Assembly: GCF_948329825.1 (NCBI RefSeq)
Contig: NZ_CAOJCM010000002.1
Coordinates: forward strand, 1-64,000
Length of the DNA: 64,000 nucleotides
Direction: 5' to 3'
From: Paenibacillus sp. JJ-100
Lineage (GTDB): Bacteria > Bacillota > Bacilli > Paenibacillales > Paenibacillaceae
This document shows, piece after piece, positions 32,324 through 40,773 of this stretch (the stretch's first letter is position 1; every line of letters starts with the position of its first letter). The notes beneath the pieces are model-generated. The model made no database searches, was not told the origin of the DNA, and saw nothing but the letters and a program-made list of their open reading frames with translations. The translations under genes were made by a program, and so were the position numbers.

Positions 32324-35300
32324 ATGAGAAATAACAATACAAGGACAAAGTGGACCATTCGATTCGTTATATGGACACTTCTTCTCCAGCTTATTGCTCC
32401 TGAAATATCTTTTGCAGCAGAAGAAGCAGAACAAGCACTCTCCACAAAAAAAGACGTGAACATATCAGTTACGGATTCGGTTTACCAAATTGAAAATCCT
32501 GGTTTTGAGACTGGAGATATGGCAGGGTGGACCATAGTCAAAGGAAATGCTTTCGGTGCAAACAGCGTATCCAATGAAACCACATGGTGGGCAGAACAAA
32601 TACCGTATAACCAGGAAGGTGAGTACCATTTAAATGGTTGGAGAGTGGACGAAGCGGAGACCGGTGTACTTCGTTCCAGTACCTTTGAACTAAGCGGAAG
32701 TGGCTGGATCAGCTTCAAGCTTGGCGGAGGTGAAAATTCCAACAAGATATATGTGAATATCGTGGAAGCTGACACAGGGCAAGTTATTGCCAGATACGGT
32801 AACAGTGCTTTCGCCGATATGGGCTTCCCAGATCCTGACCAGGGCATGAGACTTGCTAATATGGAGCAGTATAAGGCGGATCTATCCGAACATTTGGGCA
32901 AGAATTTGTATGTGGAGATTGTCGATCAGGCAACCGCAGACTGGGGAGTGGTATTTGCGGATGCTTTCTTTATGTACCATGAAGCAGAGCCGGCAGAAGG
33001 TATTCCAGCCCAAGATATCAAGCCTGACTTCGAGCGCTATCAGATTCAAAATCCCGGTTTTGAAACCGGGAACTTAACAGGTTGGACGATTGTAGAAGGC
33101 GAAGCATTTGGTCCGGATAGCATATCCGACGAAACAACCTATTGGACGGAACAAATCCCGTATAATCAGGAAGACACGTATCATTTAAATGGTTTGAAGT
33201 ATAACGAGACTGCGACAGGTAAGCTTCGTTCCAGCACATTTGAGCTGGGTGGAACAGGCTGGATTACCTTCAGAATGGGCGGAGGTAAGCATCCGGATCA
33301 AGTATACGTGAGCGTGATCGATGCGGACACAGGGGATTTAATAGCCAGGTACGGAAACACCGAATTCAACGAATCCGGGTTTCCTGATCCGGCCCAGGGA
33401 CTGAGGCTTGCGAATATGGAACAATATAAAGCCGATCTCTCTAAGTATATAGGCAAAGATCTGTATGTGGAGATCGTCGATAATGGGCAATCCGATTGGG
33501 GAGTCATATTCGCGGATGCCTTTCACACCTTTCACGAAATTGTACCTACAGAAGGTGTCATGGCAGAGAACATTATGCCGACCGAAATTGAGAATCCCAG
33601 TTTTGAAACTGGAAATTTGGAAGGTTGGAGTGTGGAAGGCGATGCTTTTCAAGTGACTGACGAAGCGCTCACTGGCAAGGAAGGGGATTTCTATGCCAAG
33701 TCATCTGTGGAAGAACAGGGTAACATTACCTCCAATCCATTTACGCTGCAGGGCACGGGAACCATTACATTCACTATTTTGAATATCGAAGGCAGCTCTG
33801 AAGACGCTTACGTCGGACTCTATGATGCAAGCAATGATGCATTACTCATGAAAACAGGTAATTTGAACAATAACGAGAAAGTTTCTTGGAAAGCGCATGA
33901 GTATTATAATAAAAAGCTCTATATCAAGGTTGTAGATCAATCTAGTGAAGCGAGTATAGCCGTCGATGCTTTCCAAGCTCGTGCTAAGGGCGTCATTTTC
34001 TACATGAACTTTGATGAGGGCTCAGGAATCAAGGCGCGTGAGGAAGTGACCAACCTTGAGCATGAGGTGCGCTATGTATTTAACGATGCCAGATATTTGT
34101 CCTCCAAGGATCCGAGATGGACTCCGCGTGGAGTTAAGGGCAGTGCTCTATTGTTTGATGGTTATTCAAATGAAATCGAGGTTGACGCAAAGGATGTCGT
34201 TTCAGTAGGCGATGCATTAACAATTGAAGCTTGGGTAGCACCACGCAGTTACGAATGGGGAGACGGAAACAAGCTGTCCGCCATTGTAAACCAGTCCAAC
34301 CAAGACAAAGCGGAAGGTTTTGCCCTAGGCATGTACCGACATGGTTCATGGTCCATGCAGCTCGGAATAGGTGGCCAGTGGATTCAGGTATGGGTCAAAG
34401 ATCATCCACTCGAGAAATTCAAGTGGAATTATGTAGCAACCACGTTCGACAAAAAGGATGGAAAGATAAAGCTGTACCTGAACGGTGAGGAGGTTGCTTC
34501 CCAAACTACCCCTGTCAACCTTCCGATTACACCATCGTCAGAAAGTTTGATCATCGGTAAGAATAATAAACCCGTAGAGCTGGCAGGACTGTTTTCTTAT
34601 AACATGTTTTCCGGACTTATTGATGAGGTGAAACTGCAAAATAAAGCTCTTTCCCAACAAGAGATTCTTGCTGAATATGAGAGTGTTAAGACTCTTCATA
34701 GCAATTTGATCCCGGAAATTCCAAATGGTGATATTGACGAGGACCCAAGTGTGTTTGACGGTGATCAGCATCGCCCACAGTATCATGCGATGCCTCCGCA
34801 AAACTGGATGAATGAAGCGCATGCACCAATTTACTATAACGGAAAATACCATTTATTTTATCAACACAACCCGCAAGGTCCATACTGGCATCAGATTCAC
34901 TGGGGGCATTGGGTGAGTGACGATATGGTACATTGGGAAAATGTAAGGCCAGCTCTTGCTCCCGAAGCGGGTACACTTGATCCGGATGGCGCATGGTCAG
35001 GTAGTGCATCGTATGATCGAGACGGCAATCCAGTTCTTTTTTATACCGCTGGCAATGACTCCTTGTCACCGAACCAAAGAACAGGCCTGGCAACGCCTGT
35101 TGATTTGTCCGACCCCAATCTGGAACAATGGGCAAAGCATCCCGTACCAGTTACAGAGCAGAATGGAAATGGCATCCACAATGAGTTTCGGGATCCATTT
35201 GTATGGTACGACGAAGAGGTAGATAAGTGGTATCAGTTAGTGACCTCCGGTCTAGAAGACTTCAGCAGCGGTACTGCTTTAGTGTATGTGTCCGACGATA

Positions 35301-36793
35301 TGTACAACTGGGAGTATAAGGGACCTTTATACGTTAGTGACAGAAGCCTCTATCCGGAGCTGGGCACGGTATGGGAATTACCGGTATTACTGCCGGTAGG
35401 TAAGGATAGTACGGGCAAGCAAAAACATATATTCATGATTAATCCTCATGAAAAACCTGAGCACGTTGCACCTGCAAACGATGTTCAAAGAGATGTAGAG
35501 GTATTCTACTGGATTGGCACTTGGGATCGAGAAAACTTCAAGTTTATCCCTGATCAGGAGTCTCCCTCTAAAATGGATGTCGGCGATGGCTATTTAACAG
35601 CCGAAAGTGGTATGGTTACACCTGATGGAAGAACCGTGATTTACTCCATGGTTCAAAATGTGAGAACACCGCAAGCAGAATATCAGGCTGGATGGGCACA
35701 TAATCTGGCATTGCCGGTTTCGCTAAGCCTGGATGAGCACGATGACTTGCTTATTGAGCCAATTCAGGAATTGCAAAGTCTTCGGGGAGAAAAGGTCGTT
35801 AACTTTTCAGACAAAAATATGGATGCCGCTAATCAATTGATTGAGAATGTAAAAGGCGACATGCTAGAAATTATCATGGAAATTGAGCCTGAAGATGCTC
35901 AAAAATTCGGGCTTAAGGTACGAAGATCTGAAAATGGCCAGGAAGAAACACTGATTTACTACAACAAATCTAATGGGACTTTTAATGTAGATCGGACAAA
36001 GAGCAGCATAGATCCGGATGTACGTGTGGATGGCATTCAAGGTGGATATGTCGATCTGGACGGAGAGAATTTGAAACTTCATATTTTCCTTGACCGTTCG
36101 GTTGTAGAAGCATTTGCCAATTACAAGAAAAAGCTTACAACTCGTGTTTATGTTGGACGATATGACTCGTTGGGGTTGCAGTTATGGGCTGATAAGAATA
36201 TCACGATCAAATCCATGGAAGTATGGAATATGAACGCCTTAACTGGGGAGCCGGCTGCTCCGGTGGATGTACCAGACAACTGGGACAACTCCGTGTATAC
36301 CGATATTACAGATCTGCCTAACCATGACTTTGCTACAGGTGATTTGACAGGCTGGATCACAGAAGGAGATGCTTTCCAGGATGCCCATGTAACCGATACT
36401 AAGTTTTTCTGGGATACAATCTATTTCAATCCATCACAAAAAACCCCAGGCAGGTATCACTTATGGGGATTTAATGAGGCAGCCGGTGGTGATATCTTGA
36501 CGGGTATGCTGAAAACGGAGAACTTTGTTCTTGGTGGGAATGGTAAAATCAACTTTCTAGTCAGTGGAGGTCGTGATATTGACAAGCTTTATGTAGCGCT
36601 TGTTCGAGTATCTGACGGCAAAATGTTATTTAAAGAAACAGCAACTAACTATGAAGAATATCAAAGGAAAATCTGGGATGCTTCAGAATATATAGGGGAA
36701 GAGCTATATATTAAGGTCGTAGATGAATCGACAGGTGGTTTTGGACATATAAATGTTGATGATTTTAATGTGCCTGTTAAGATCACACAATGA
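32324..36793 (+). CDS. Secreted multidomain GH32 enzyme, cycloinulo-oligosaccharide fructanotransferase-like
   Basis: A 1489-residue exported enzyme. Signal peptide at residues 1-31 (RFVIWTLLLQLIAPEISFA). Three accessory repeats follow, each starting NPGFETG / NPSFETG: about 52-220, 240-405 and 420-555. Then a LamG domain (about 560-775), GH32 catalytic domain (about 805-1310) and a fourth repeat (about 1330-1485, HDFATGDLTGW). Catalytic positions: NWMNEAHAPIYY (Glu831 where Asp is normal), FRDPFVW (Asp957), VWELPVLLP (Glu1018). No wall-sorting signal. Secreted GH32 enzymes of about 1300 residues with flanking repeats that turn inulin into cyclofructans are known from Paenibacillus and Bacillus circulans; this architecture fits, but an unusual levanase or inulinase is also possible. 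ATG 32324 follows AGGAGG. Confidence 0.8.
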   Translation: MRNNNTRTKWTIRFVIWTLLLQLIAPEISFAAEEAEQALSTKKDVNISVTDSVYQIENPGFETGDMAGWTIVKGNAFGANSVSNETTWWAEQIPYNQEGEYHLNGWRVDEAETGVLRSSTFELSGSGWISFKLGGGENSNKIYVNIVEADTGQVIARYGNSAFADMGFPDPDQGMRLANMEQYKADLSEHLGKNLYVEIVDQATADWGVVFADAFFMYHEAEPAEGIPAQDIKPDFERYQIQNPGFETGNLTGWTIVEGEAFGPDSISDETTYWTEQIPYNQEDTYHLNGLKYNETATGKLRSSTFELGGTGWITFRMGGGKHPDQVYVSVIDADTGDLIARYGNTEFNESGFPDPAQGLRLANMEQYKADLSKYIGKDLYVEIVDNGQSDWGVIFADAFHTFHEIVPTEGVMAENIMPTEIENPSFETGNLEGWSVEGDAFQVTDEALTGKEGDFYAKSSVEEQGNITSNPFTLQGTGTITFTILNIEGSSEDAYVGLYDASNDALLMKTGNLNNNEKVSWKAHEYYNKKLYIKVVDQSSEASIAVDAFQARAKGVIFYMNFDEGSGIKAREEVTNLEHEVRYVFNDARYLSSKDPRWTPRGVKGSALLFDGYSNEIEVDAKDVVSVGDALTIEAWVAPRSYEWGDGNKLSAIVNQSNQDKAEGFALGMYRHGSWSMQLGIGGQWIQVWVKDHPLEKFKWNYVATTFDKKDGKIKLYLNGEEVASQTTPVNLPITPSSESLIIGKNNKPVELAGLFSYNMFSGLIDEVKLQNKALSQQEILAEYESVKTLHSNLIPEIPNGDIDEDPSVFDGDQHRPQYHAMPPQNWMNEAHAPIYYNGKYHLFYQHNPQGPYWHQIHWGHWVSDDMVHWENVRPALAPEAGTLDPDGAWSGSASYDRDGNPVLFYTAGNDSLSPNQRTGLATPVDLSDPNLEQWAKHPVPVTEQNGNGIHNEFRDPFVWYDEEVDKWYQLVTSGLEDFSSGTALVYVSDDMYNWEYKGPLYVSDRSLYPELGTVWELPVLLPVGKDSTGKQKHIFMINPHEKPEHVAPANDVQRDVEVFYWIGTWDRENFKFIPDQESPSKMDVGDGYLTAESGMVTPDGRTVIYSMVQNVRTPQAEYQAGWAHNLALPVSLSLDEHDDLLIEPIQELQSLRGEKVVNFSDKNMDAANQLIENVKGDMLEIIMEIEPEDAQKFGLKVRRSENGQEETLIYYNKSNGTFNVDRTKSSIDPDVRVDGIQGGYVDLDGENLKLHIFLDRSVVEAFANYKKKLTTRVYVGRYDSLGLQLWADKNITIKSMEVWNMNALTGEPAAPVDVPDNWDNSVYTDITDLPNHDFATGDLTGWITEGDAFQDAHVTDTKFFWDTIYFNPSQKTPGRYHLWGFNEAAGGDILTGMLKTENFVLGGNGKINFLVSGGRDIDKLYVALVRVSDGKMLFKETATNYEEYQRKIWDASEYIGEELYIKVVDESTGGFGHINVDDFNVPVKITQ

Positions 36794-36836
36794 TTTTTTT
36801 AATAAAAGGGTGTAGTTATTAAGAGTAGTTTATCAT

Positions 36837-36875
36837 GAGCAGCTTGCCATCAGGCAGCTGCTCAATTTTGGTTTT
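36837..36875 (+). terminator. Intrinsic terminator of the fructan operon
   Basis: GAGCAGC-tt-GCC-atca-GGC-a-GCTGCTC followed by AATTTTGGTTTT. The rest of 36876-37229 contains no gene I can support. Confidence 0.7.
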
Positions 36876-37229
36876 ATCACTAGACTTTAGGTCAGGGATG
36901 TAGAGAGCGGAACTAACTGCTGAGGTCGTCCAAGTAAACGCTCATATCGTTAAAAAAGTGGTTTTTTTACCGTCTCCATCTCCATTTAGTTCGCCTCCTT
37001 TTTACCGATGATTGCGAGGAATATATCTTCCAATTTAACTTTATTGAAAATTCAGAACTATGATGAAATGTTTTAAAGTATAATATATCCAGTAGTTGGT
37101 CTTTACTTCGTATCGGTAATCGTGCCTAATCATCGTAGGGACAAATAAGATCAGGAATAAACGATAAAGAATTGAAAGGCTAGCGTCGTACTACAATTAA
37201 AAATGTTTAAGAACAGGAGTGTGAATAAA

Positions 37230-37889
37230 TTGATCATTAACAGTAGTGTTTCTGGAACAATTATTGTTCGCCAAGCTCAAACTGCTGGGGGACTGTCGTA
37301 TCGTGAAGTAGCACCCTTTAAAGAAGAATGTGTATACGACTTGTCTGAACACAGTTTTAATGTCCATCGCAAAGATGATAATGGTATAAATATTAACTAT
37401 GGTAATGAGCCTCACGGCATGGTCCATCTCAATCTACCTCAAGGGTTAAATGTTGATACAATAAGGTTGAGTGGTCAAGCTAAAGTCCTACTTGAGCTAC
37501 CTTGTGATTACGTAAATATTTCTTCTTCCGGTCAAGGATCAGTTGTATTTGTGAAAAAAGTAAACCATATTCAAAGCGCTTTAAGTGGGCAATCCACGCT
37601 GATGGTAGCAAATGGAACAGCCATAGTAGGAAATATTTCGGGACAATCATGGATTACAGCTGTCCATACTCAATTTATAGAAGCTAATATCTCGGGGCAA
37701 TCCTCTCTATCGGTAATTGGAGATGCGAAGAGAGTTTATTTAAGTCTCTCTGGTCAATCGAATGCAGTTATCACTGGAGATGTAGAATTGATTTCGGGTA
37801 CGATTAACAGTGGTTGTACTTTAATGCACAAAGGCAAGGCTACTAATCATACTGACTTAAAAGGTACGGGATATATTAATTTGGAATAA
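37230..37889 (+). CDS. SGQ-repeat protein, DUF2807/GIN-like beta-helix
   Basis: A protein of about 219 residues made mainly of a short repeat of 18-24 residues with an SGQ core: LSGQAKVLLE, SSGQGSVVFV, LSGQSTLMVA, ISGQSWITAV, ISGQSSLSVI and LSGQSNAVIT. This spacing is like the right-handed beta-helix of DUF2807 (head GIN) proteins. There is no signal peptide or membrane helix, so it may be cytoplasmic. TTG 37230 has AGGAG ten bases before it; ATG 37203 would add nine residues without a ribosome binding site. It stands alone between the fructan operon and the CBASS genes. No function is known to me. Confidence 0.55.
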   Translation: MIINSSVSGTIIVRQAQTAGGLSYREVAPFKEECVYDLSEHSFNVHRKDDNGININYGNEPHGMVHLNLPQGLNVDTIRLSGQAKVLLELPCDYVNISSSGQGSVVFVKKVNHIQSALSGQSTLMVANGTAIVGNISGQSWITAVHTQFIEANISGQSSLSVIGDAKRVYLSLSGQSNAVITGDVELISGTINSGCTLMHKGKATNHTDLKGTGYINLE

Positions 37890-37955
37890 TTATCTGTATT
37901 GTCGTACTTGCAATCGGGCTACGGCTGTTCAGCCGATTGTACATTTTGAAAAAAG

Positions 37956-38008
37956 TAGCTCGTTTTATGCAGGTTAGTCATAATACATGAATAAAACGAG
38001 CTTTTCAT
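37956..38008. terminator. Intrinsic terminator
   Basis: AGCTCGTTTTAT and ATAAAACGAGCTTTT form a long stem after the SGQ-repeat gene. The remaining stretch to 38314 has a foldable segment at 38098-38205 (AACCGT-AGCA-ACGGTT hairpin at 38142-38157; GTATTC-aga-GAATAC then AGTTTTTTT at about 38180-38203) that could be a small RNA or a gene remnant. Confidence 0.65.
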
Positions 38009-38238
38009 TTGATACAGGGTGATGCATTTATTATCCAGAATAACAGTCGGGGGAATGCTTTTTTCTTACTAATGTCTATGCACAATATAATATTTCTGGC
38101 GCAGCTTCTCGAATATACGACCAGCGAGCTTTGGCAGCTTAAACCGTAGCAACGGTTGGCGCATTTACCACTCTATACCGTATTCAGAGAATACAGTTTT
38201 TTTAGGCGTATAAACATTACTAATAATTGAAGCCTCAA

Positions 38239-38267
38239 TTGTCTAAATGAAATATAAGATGTATAAT
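38239..38267 (+). promoter_or_regulatory. Sigma-A promoter of the CBASS operon
   Basis: TTGTCT (38239-38244), a 17-base spacer, TATAAT (38262-38267). This is one of the best consensus matches in the window and lies 47 bases before the CD-NTase start. Confidence 0.75.
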
Positions 38268-38314
38268 CTAAGCAAACGTTTGTTCCTAAAAAGAGGATTT
38301 ATGGAGGCTATCAC

Positions 38315-39277
38315 ATGAAGTTTACCGAGACCATGCTCAATAATTTTTCTCAACCACTCAGTAATACAGAGGATCAACAATGTAAGAATGCAATTAACAT
38401 GGTAGTTAATTCAATAAAGCCATTAGGATTTCAAGAAAAGAGTTTAAGCTTAGAACCGATGTATGCTGATACATATTCGTATTACCAAGTATTAGAATCC
38501 ACTTCAAGCAATAGAAGGATAAAAATATTTTTGCAAGGTTCCTATGCAAATAACACAAATGTCCGTACTCAAAGTGATGTAGATATAGCAGTTGTGGAAG
38601 AGGACATATTTATTACTAATTATCGGCAGGGTGTCAATGACGCGAACTATAGATTTGTAACTGCTCAACCTCGCCCTCAATCTTTTAAAGATGAGATTGA
38701 GATTGCGCTAACAAACACATTCGGAACCGATGTAAGTAGAGAGAATAAATCAATAAAAATCAATGGCAATTCTTATAGGAAAGATGCAGATGCAGTACCA
38801 TGTCGTAGATATAAAGATTTCAGCTTAGATTATCGCGATGATCCCACTAATTATATCGGTGGTATTGTTATATCTGCAGATTCTGGAGAACAAGTCATAA
38901 ATTATCCAGAGCAACACATCAAGAATGGTAAAGAAAAGAACGTTTCGACAAATCATTATTATAAAAAAATGGTCCGTATCATGAAAAAAATGCGTTATCT
39001 GATGAAAGAAAATGGGATTTCTTCTGCGAACGGAGTTAGTTCATTTGCTTTAGAATCCTTATTATGGAATGTACCAAACGAGTATTATTTGGAGTACAAA
39101 GATTATCGTAAAGTGTTTATGTTCTCTAAGTTAATAGATTACTTGAATAGCCGTTGGTGTACACTAAATACATTTAAAGAAGCAAATGGCATAAAACTAT
39201 TGTGTCCCAATTCCGATATTGAAGAAAAAATGAGATCATTCATCAATGCTCTCACAATTTTTTATGAGTATGAGTAG
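38315..39277 (+). CDS. CBASS cyclic-nucleotide synthase (CD-NTase)
   Basis: A 320-residue cGAS/DncV-like nucleotidyltransferase. The active site is complete: GSYANNTNVRTQSDVDIAV gives Gly75-Ser76 with Asp88 and Asp90, and KDADAVPCRRY supplies the third acidic residue (Asp157 or Asp159). The C-terminal half is the alpha-helical domain that completes the nucleotide pocket. Such enzymes make a cyclic di- or trinucleotide on phage infection. ATG 38315 follows GGAGGCTATCAC. It forms an operon with the membrane effector 14 bases downstream. No Cap2/Cap3 or HORMA/TRIP13 genes are present, so this is a minimal type I CBASS. Clade and product cannot be fixed from sequence by eye, though a CdnE-like enzyme is likely. 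Confidence 0.85.
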   Translation: MKFTETMLNNFSQPLSNTEDQQCKNAINMVVNSIKPLGFQEKSLSLEPMYADTYSYYQVLESTSSNRRIKIFLQGSYANNTNVRTQSDVDIAVVEEDIFITNYRQGVNDANYRFVTAQPRPQSFKDEIEIALTNTFGTDVSRENKSIKINGNSYRKDADAVPCRRYKDFSLDYRDDPTNYIGGIVISADSGEQVINYPEQHIKNGKEKNVSTNHYYKKMVRIMKKMRYLMKENGISSANGVSSFALESLLWNVPNEYYLEYKDYRKVFMFSKLIDYLNSRWCTLNTFKEANGIKLLCPNSDIEEKMRSFINALTIFYEYE

Positions 39278-39291
39278 GGGGATCTTGATAT

Positions 39292-39900
39292 ATGTATAAC
39301 TCGAGGGTATATTGGAGGATATGGATTATTTTGGGTATATTGATATTCTTAACAATTGTTTTGTTTAAAGGTCCACCTTACAACTTCTTTATAATTGCTT
39401 CGGCTGCAAGTGCTGCGGGCTTTTCGTTATTAATAGAGGCTCTGTTGTTTAAACGAATAATATGGATGAAATTCCCACATTTATTCCATCCCTGGTTGTG
39501 CACAGTACCTTACATCGGAGGAAGGTGGGAAGGGACAATTCAATCAGACTACATTGATAAAGAAACAGGAGAAAAGGTAGAGCCCATACGTACGAGTATG
39601 GAAATAAGACATGAATTTGACAGAATCAAGGTAACGCTTGAGACAGATAAAAGCTTCAGTAGTAGTTATACAAGCGATATATGGATTGATGAGGCTGGCC
39701 GTAAGTATCTGTGTTACACATATTATAATGACGCAGATGAGAATAGAGATACTAACCCAAATCATGATGGAACAGCAAAGTTAAGGATTAGTTTAAACGA
39801 TGATGAACAACCCCTTTTGAAGGGGCATTATTTTACTGGTAGAAAGACAACAGGAAAAATGGAGTTTAGAAGAGTAGATAAAAAAAATTCGAAAATATAA
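39292..39900 (+). CDS. cap15: CBASS membrane effector, Cap15-like
   Basis: A 202-residue protein with two adjacent transmembrane helices (WIILGILIFLTIVLF near residues 11-25; FFIIASAASAAGFSLLIEAL near 32-51). A soluble beta-rich domain follows: GGRWEGTIQSDYID, IRTSMEIRHEFDRIKVTLE, KLRISLNDDEQPLLKGHYFT. Two helices plus an eight-stranded barrel is the Cap15 architecture, an effector that binds the cyclic nucleotide, oligomerises and breaks the inner membrane. ATG 39292 follows AGGGGG. Position directly after a CD-NTase gene supports the call strongly. Compared with known Cap15 proteins the length is normal. Confidence 0.8.
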   Translation: MYNSRVYWRIWIILGILIFLTIVLFKGPPYNFFIIASAASAAGFSLLIEALLFKRIIWMKFPHLFHPWLCTVPYIGGRWEGTIQSDYIDKETGEKVEPIRTSMEIRHEFDRIKVTLETDKSFSSSYTSDIWIDEAGRKYLCYTYYNDADENRDTNPNHDGTAKLRISLNDDEQPLLKGHYFTGRKTTGKMEFRRVDKKNSKI

Positions 39901-40773
39901 AAGTTACGGTGATCATACTTTGATTATATGTATGAAAACTAGTGAGATATACTATGTGCTTCTATTGAAGGGGAACGATAATTCAATAAAACCAAGGTAG
40001 CAGCCGACAAATAAAACTGCACCCCAATCGTTAGACACTATAACCGAGTTATATGCGACCACTGTGCTGGTCGTATTTTTTATTATTGAAGCAAACAAAT
40101 GTCGAGGGATAAGAACATTTTTCCATTCAAATAATATGTAGTAATGAATAGGAACTTTTTGGAGACATATACATATGTACAAAATACGAGTTTTGTGAAA
40201 CAGTCGTAAAGATTACGAAGCTTAACTGAGGTTCTAAACCTATTTACACATGTTCGTTCTTTGATTTCATGTTTTCTCGTTTATCTCTTTTTATCTTTTT
40301 CTCTATGCAGTTTGTTTATTAAATCGCTAATACACTCTAATTCATTGCATTTCTTATTTAATGTCATCATTCCCAGACGATTTGTGACTTAAACTCAAAC
40401 TTTAAAATTTGAACATATCAGATCTCATTCAATAATATCACGACTTTTAGAAACGATATCTTATCTGTGAACCCATTTTGTCATATTGGTGCAATTAATA
40501 TTTACATTAATAAATCATATCTTCGATCTATATTTAACTCAAATCGTTTCTTCTGACTGACTTTCTCCAACAACACTTTGTGATTTTTTTAACAATCCTC
40601 TTCCTAAAACAAATTCATATCTCTTAATATCTACTACTCATTGATCCATTCTAATTCAACGACAATTGTTTTACTTTACATTTTTATGGTGCTCTTCCCC
40701 CTCCAAATCCCAAATATAGAAGCCATACTGCACATATGGCCTCTATATGTGTTTCGTCTTTCCCTAGTTACAT
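39901..40773. other. AT-rich intergenic region with a repeat fragment
   Basis: An 873-base gap without a convincing gene. TGTCGAGGGATAAGAACATTTTTCC at 40100-40124 is a degraded first module of the hairpin repeat. A 29-codon minus-strand frame (40281-40370) reads MMTLNKKCNELECISDLINK and then LHREKDKKR; it looks protein-like but has only a weak ribosome binding site. A hairpin near 40715-40750 (ATAGAAGCCATA / TATGGCCTCTAT) follows the WG-repeat gene and may terminate it. Confidence 0.5.

Noticed and set aside
38315..39900. Retron or other reverse-transcriptase defence system
   Set aside because: No reverse transcriptase is encoded; the first gene has CD-NTase motifs, so CBASS explains both genes.
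40281..40370. Small 29-codon minus-strand gene
   Set aside because: It reads like protein but has only a weak ribosome binding site and no family; too short to claim.
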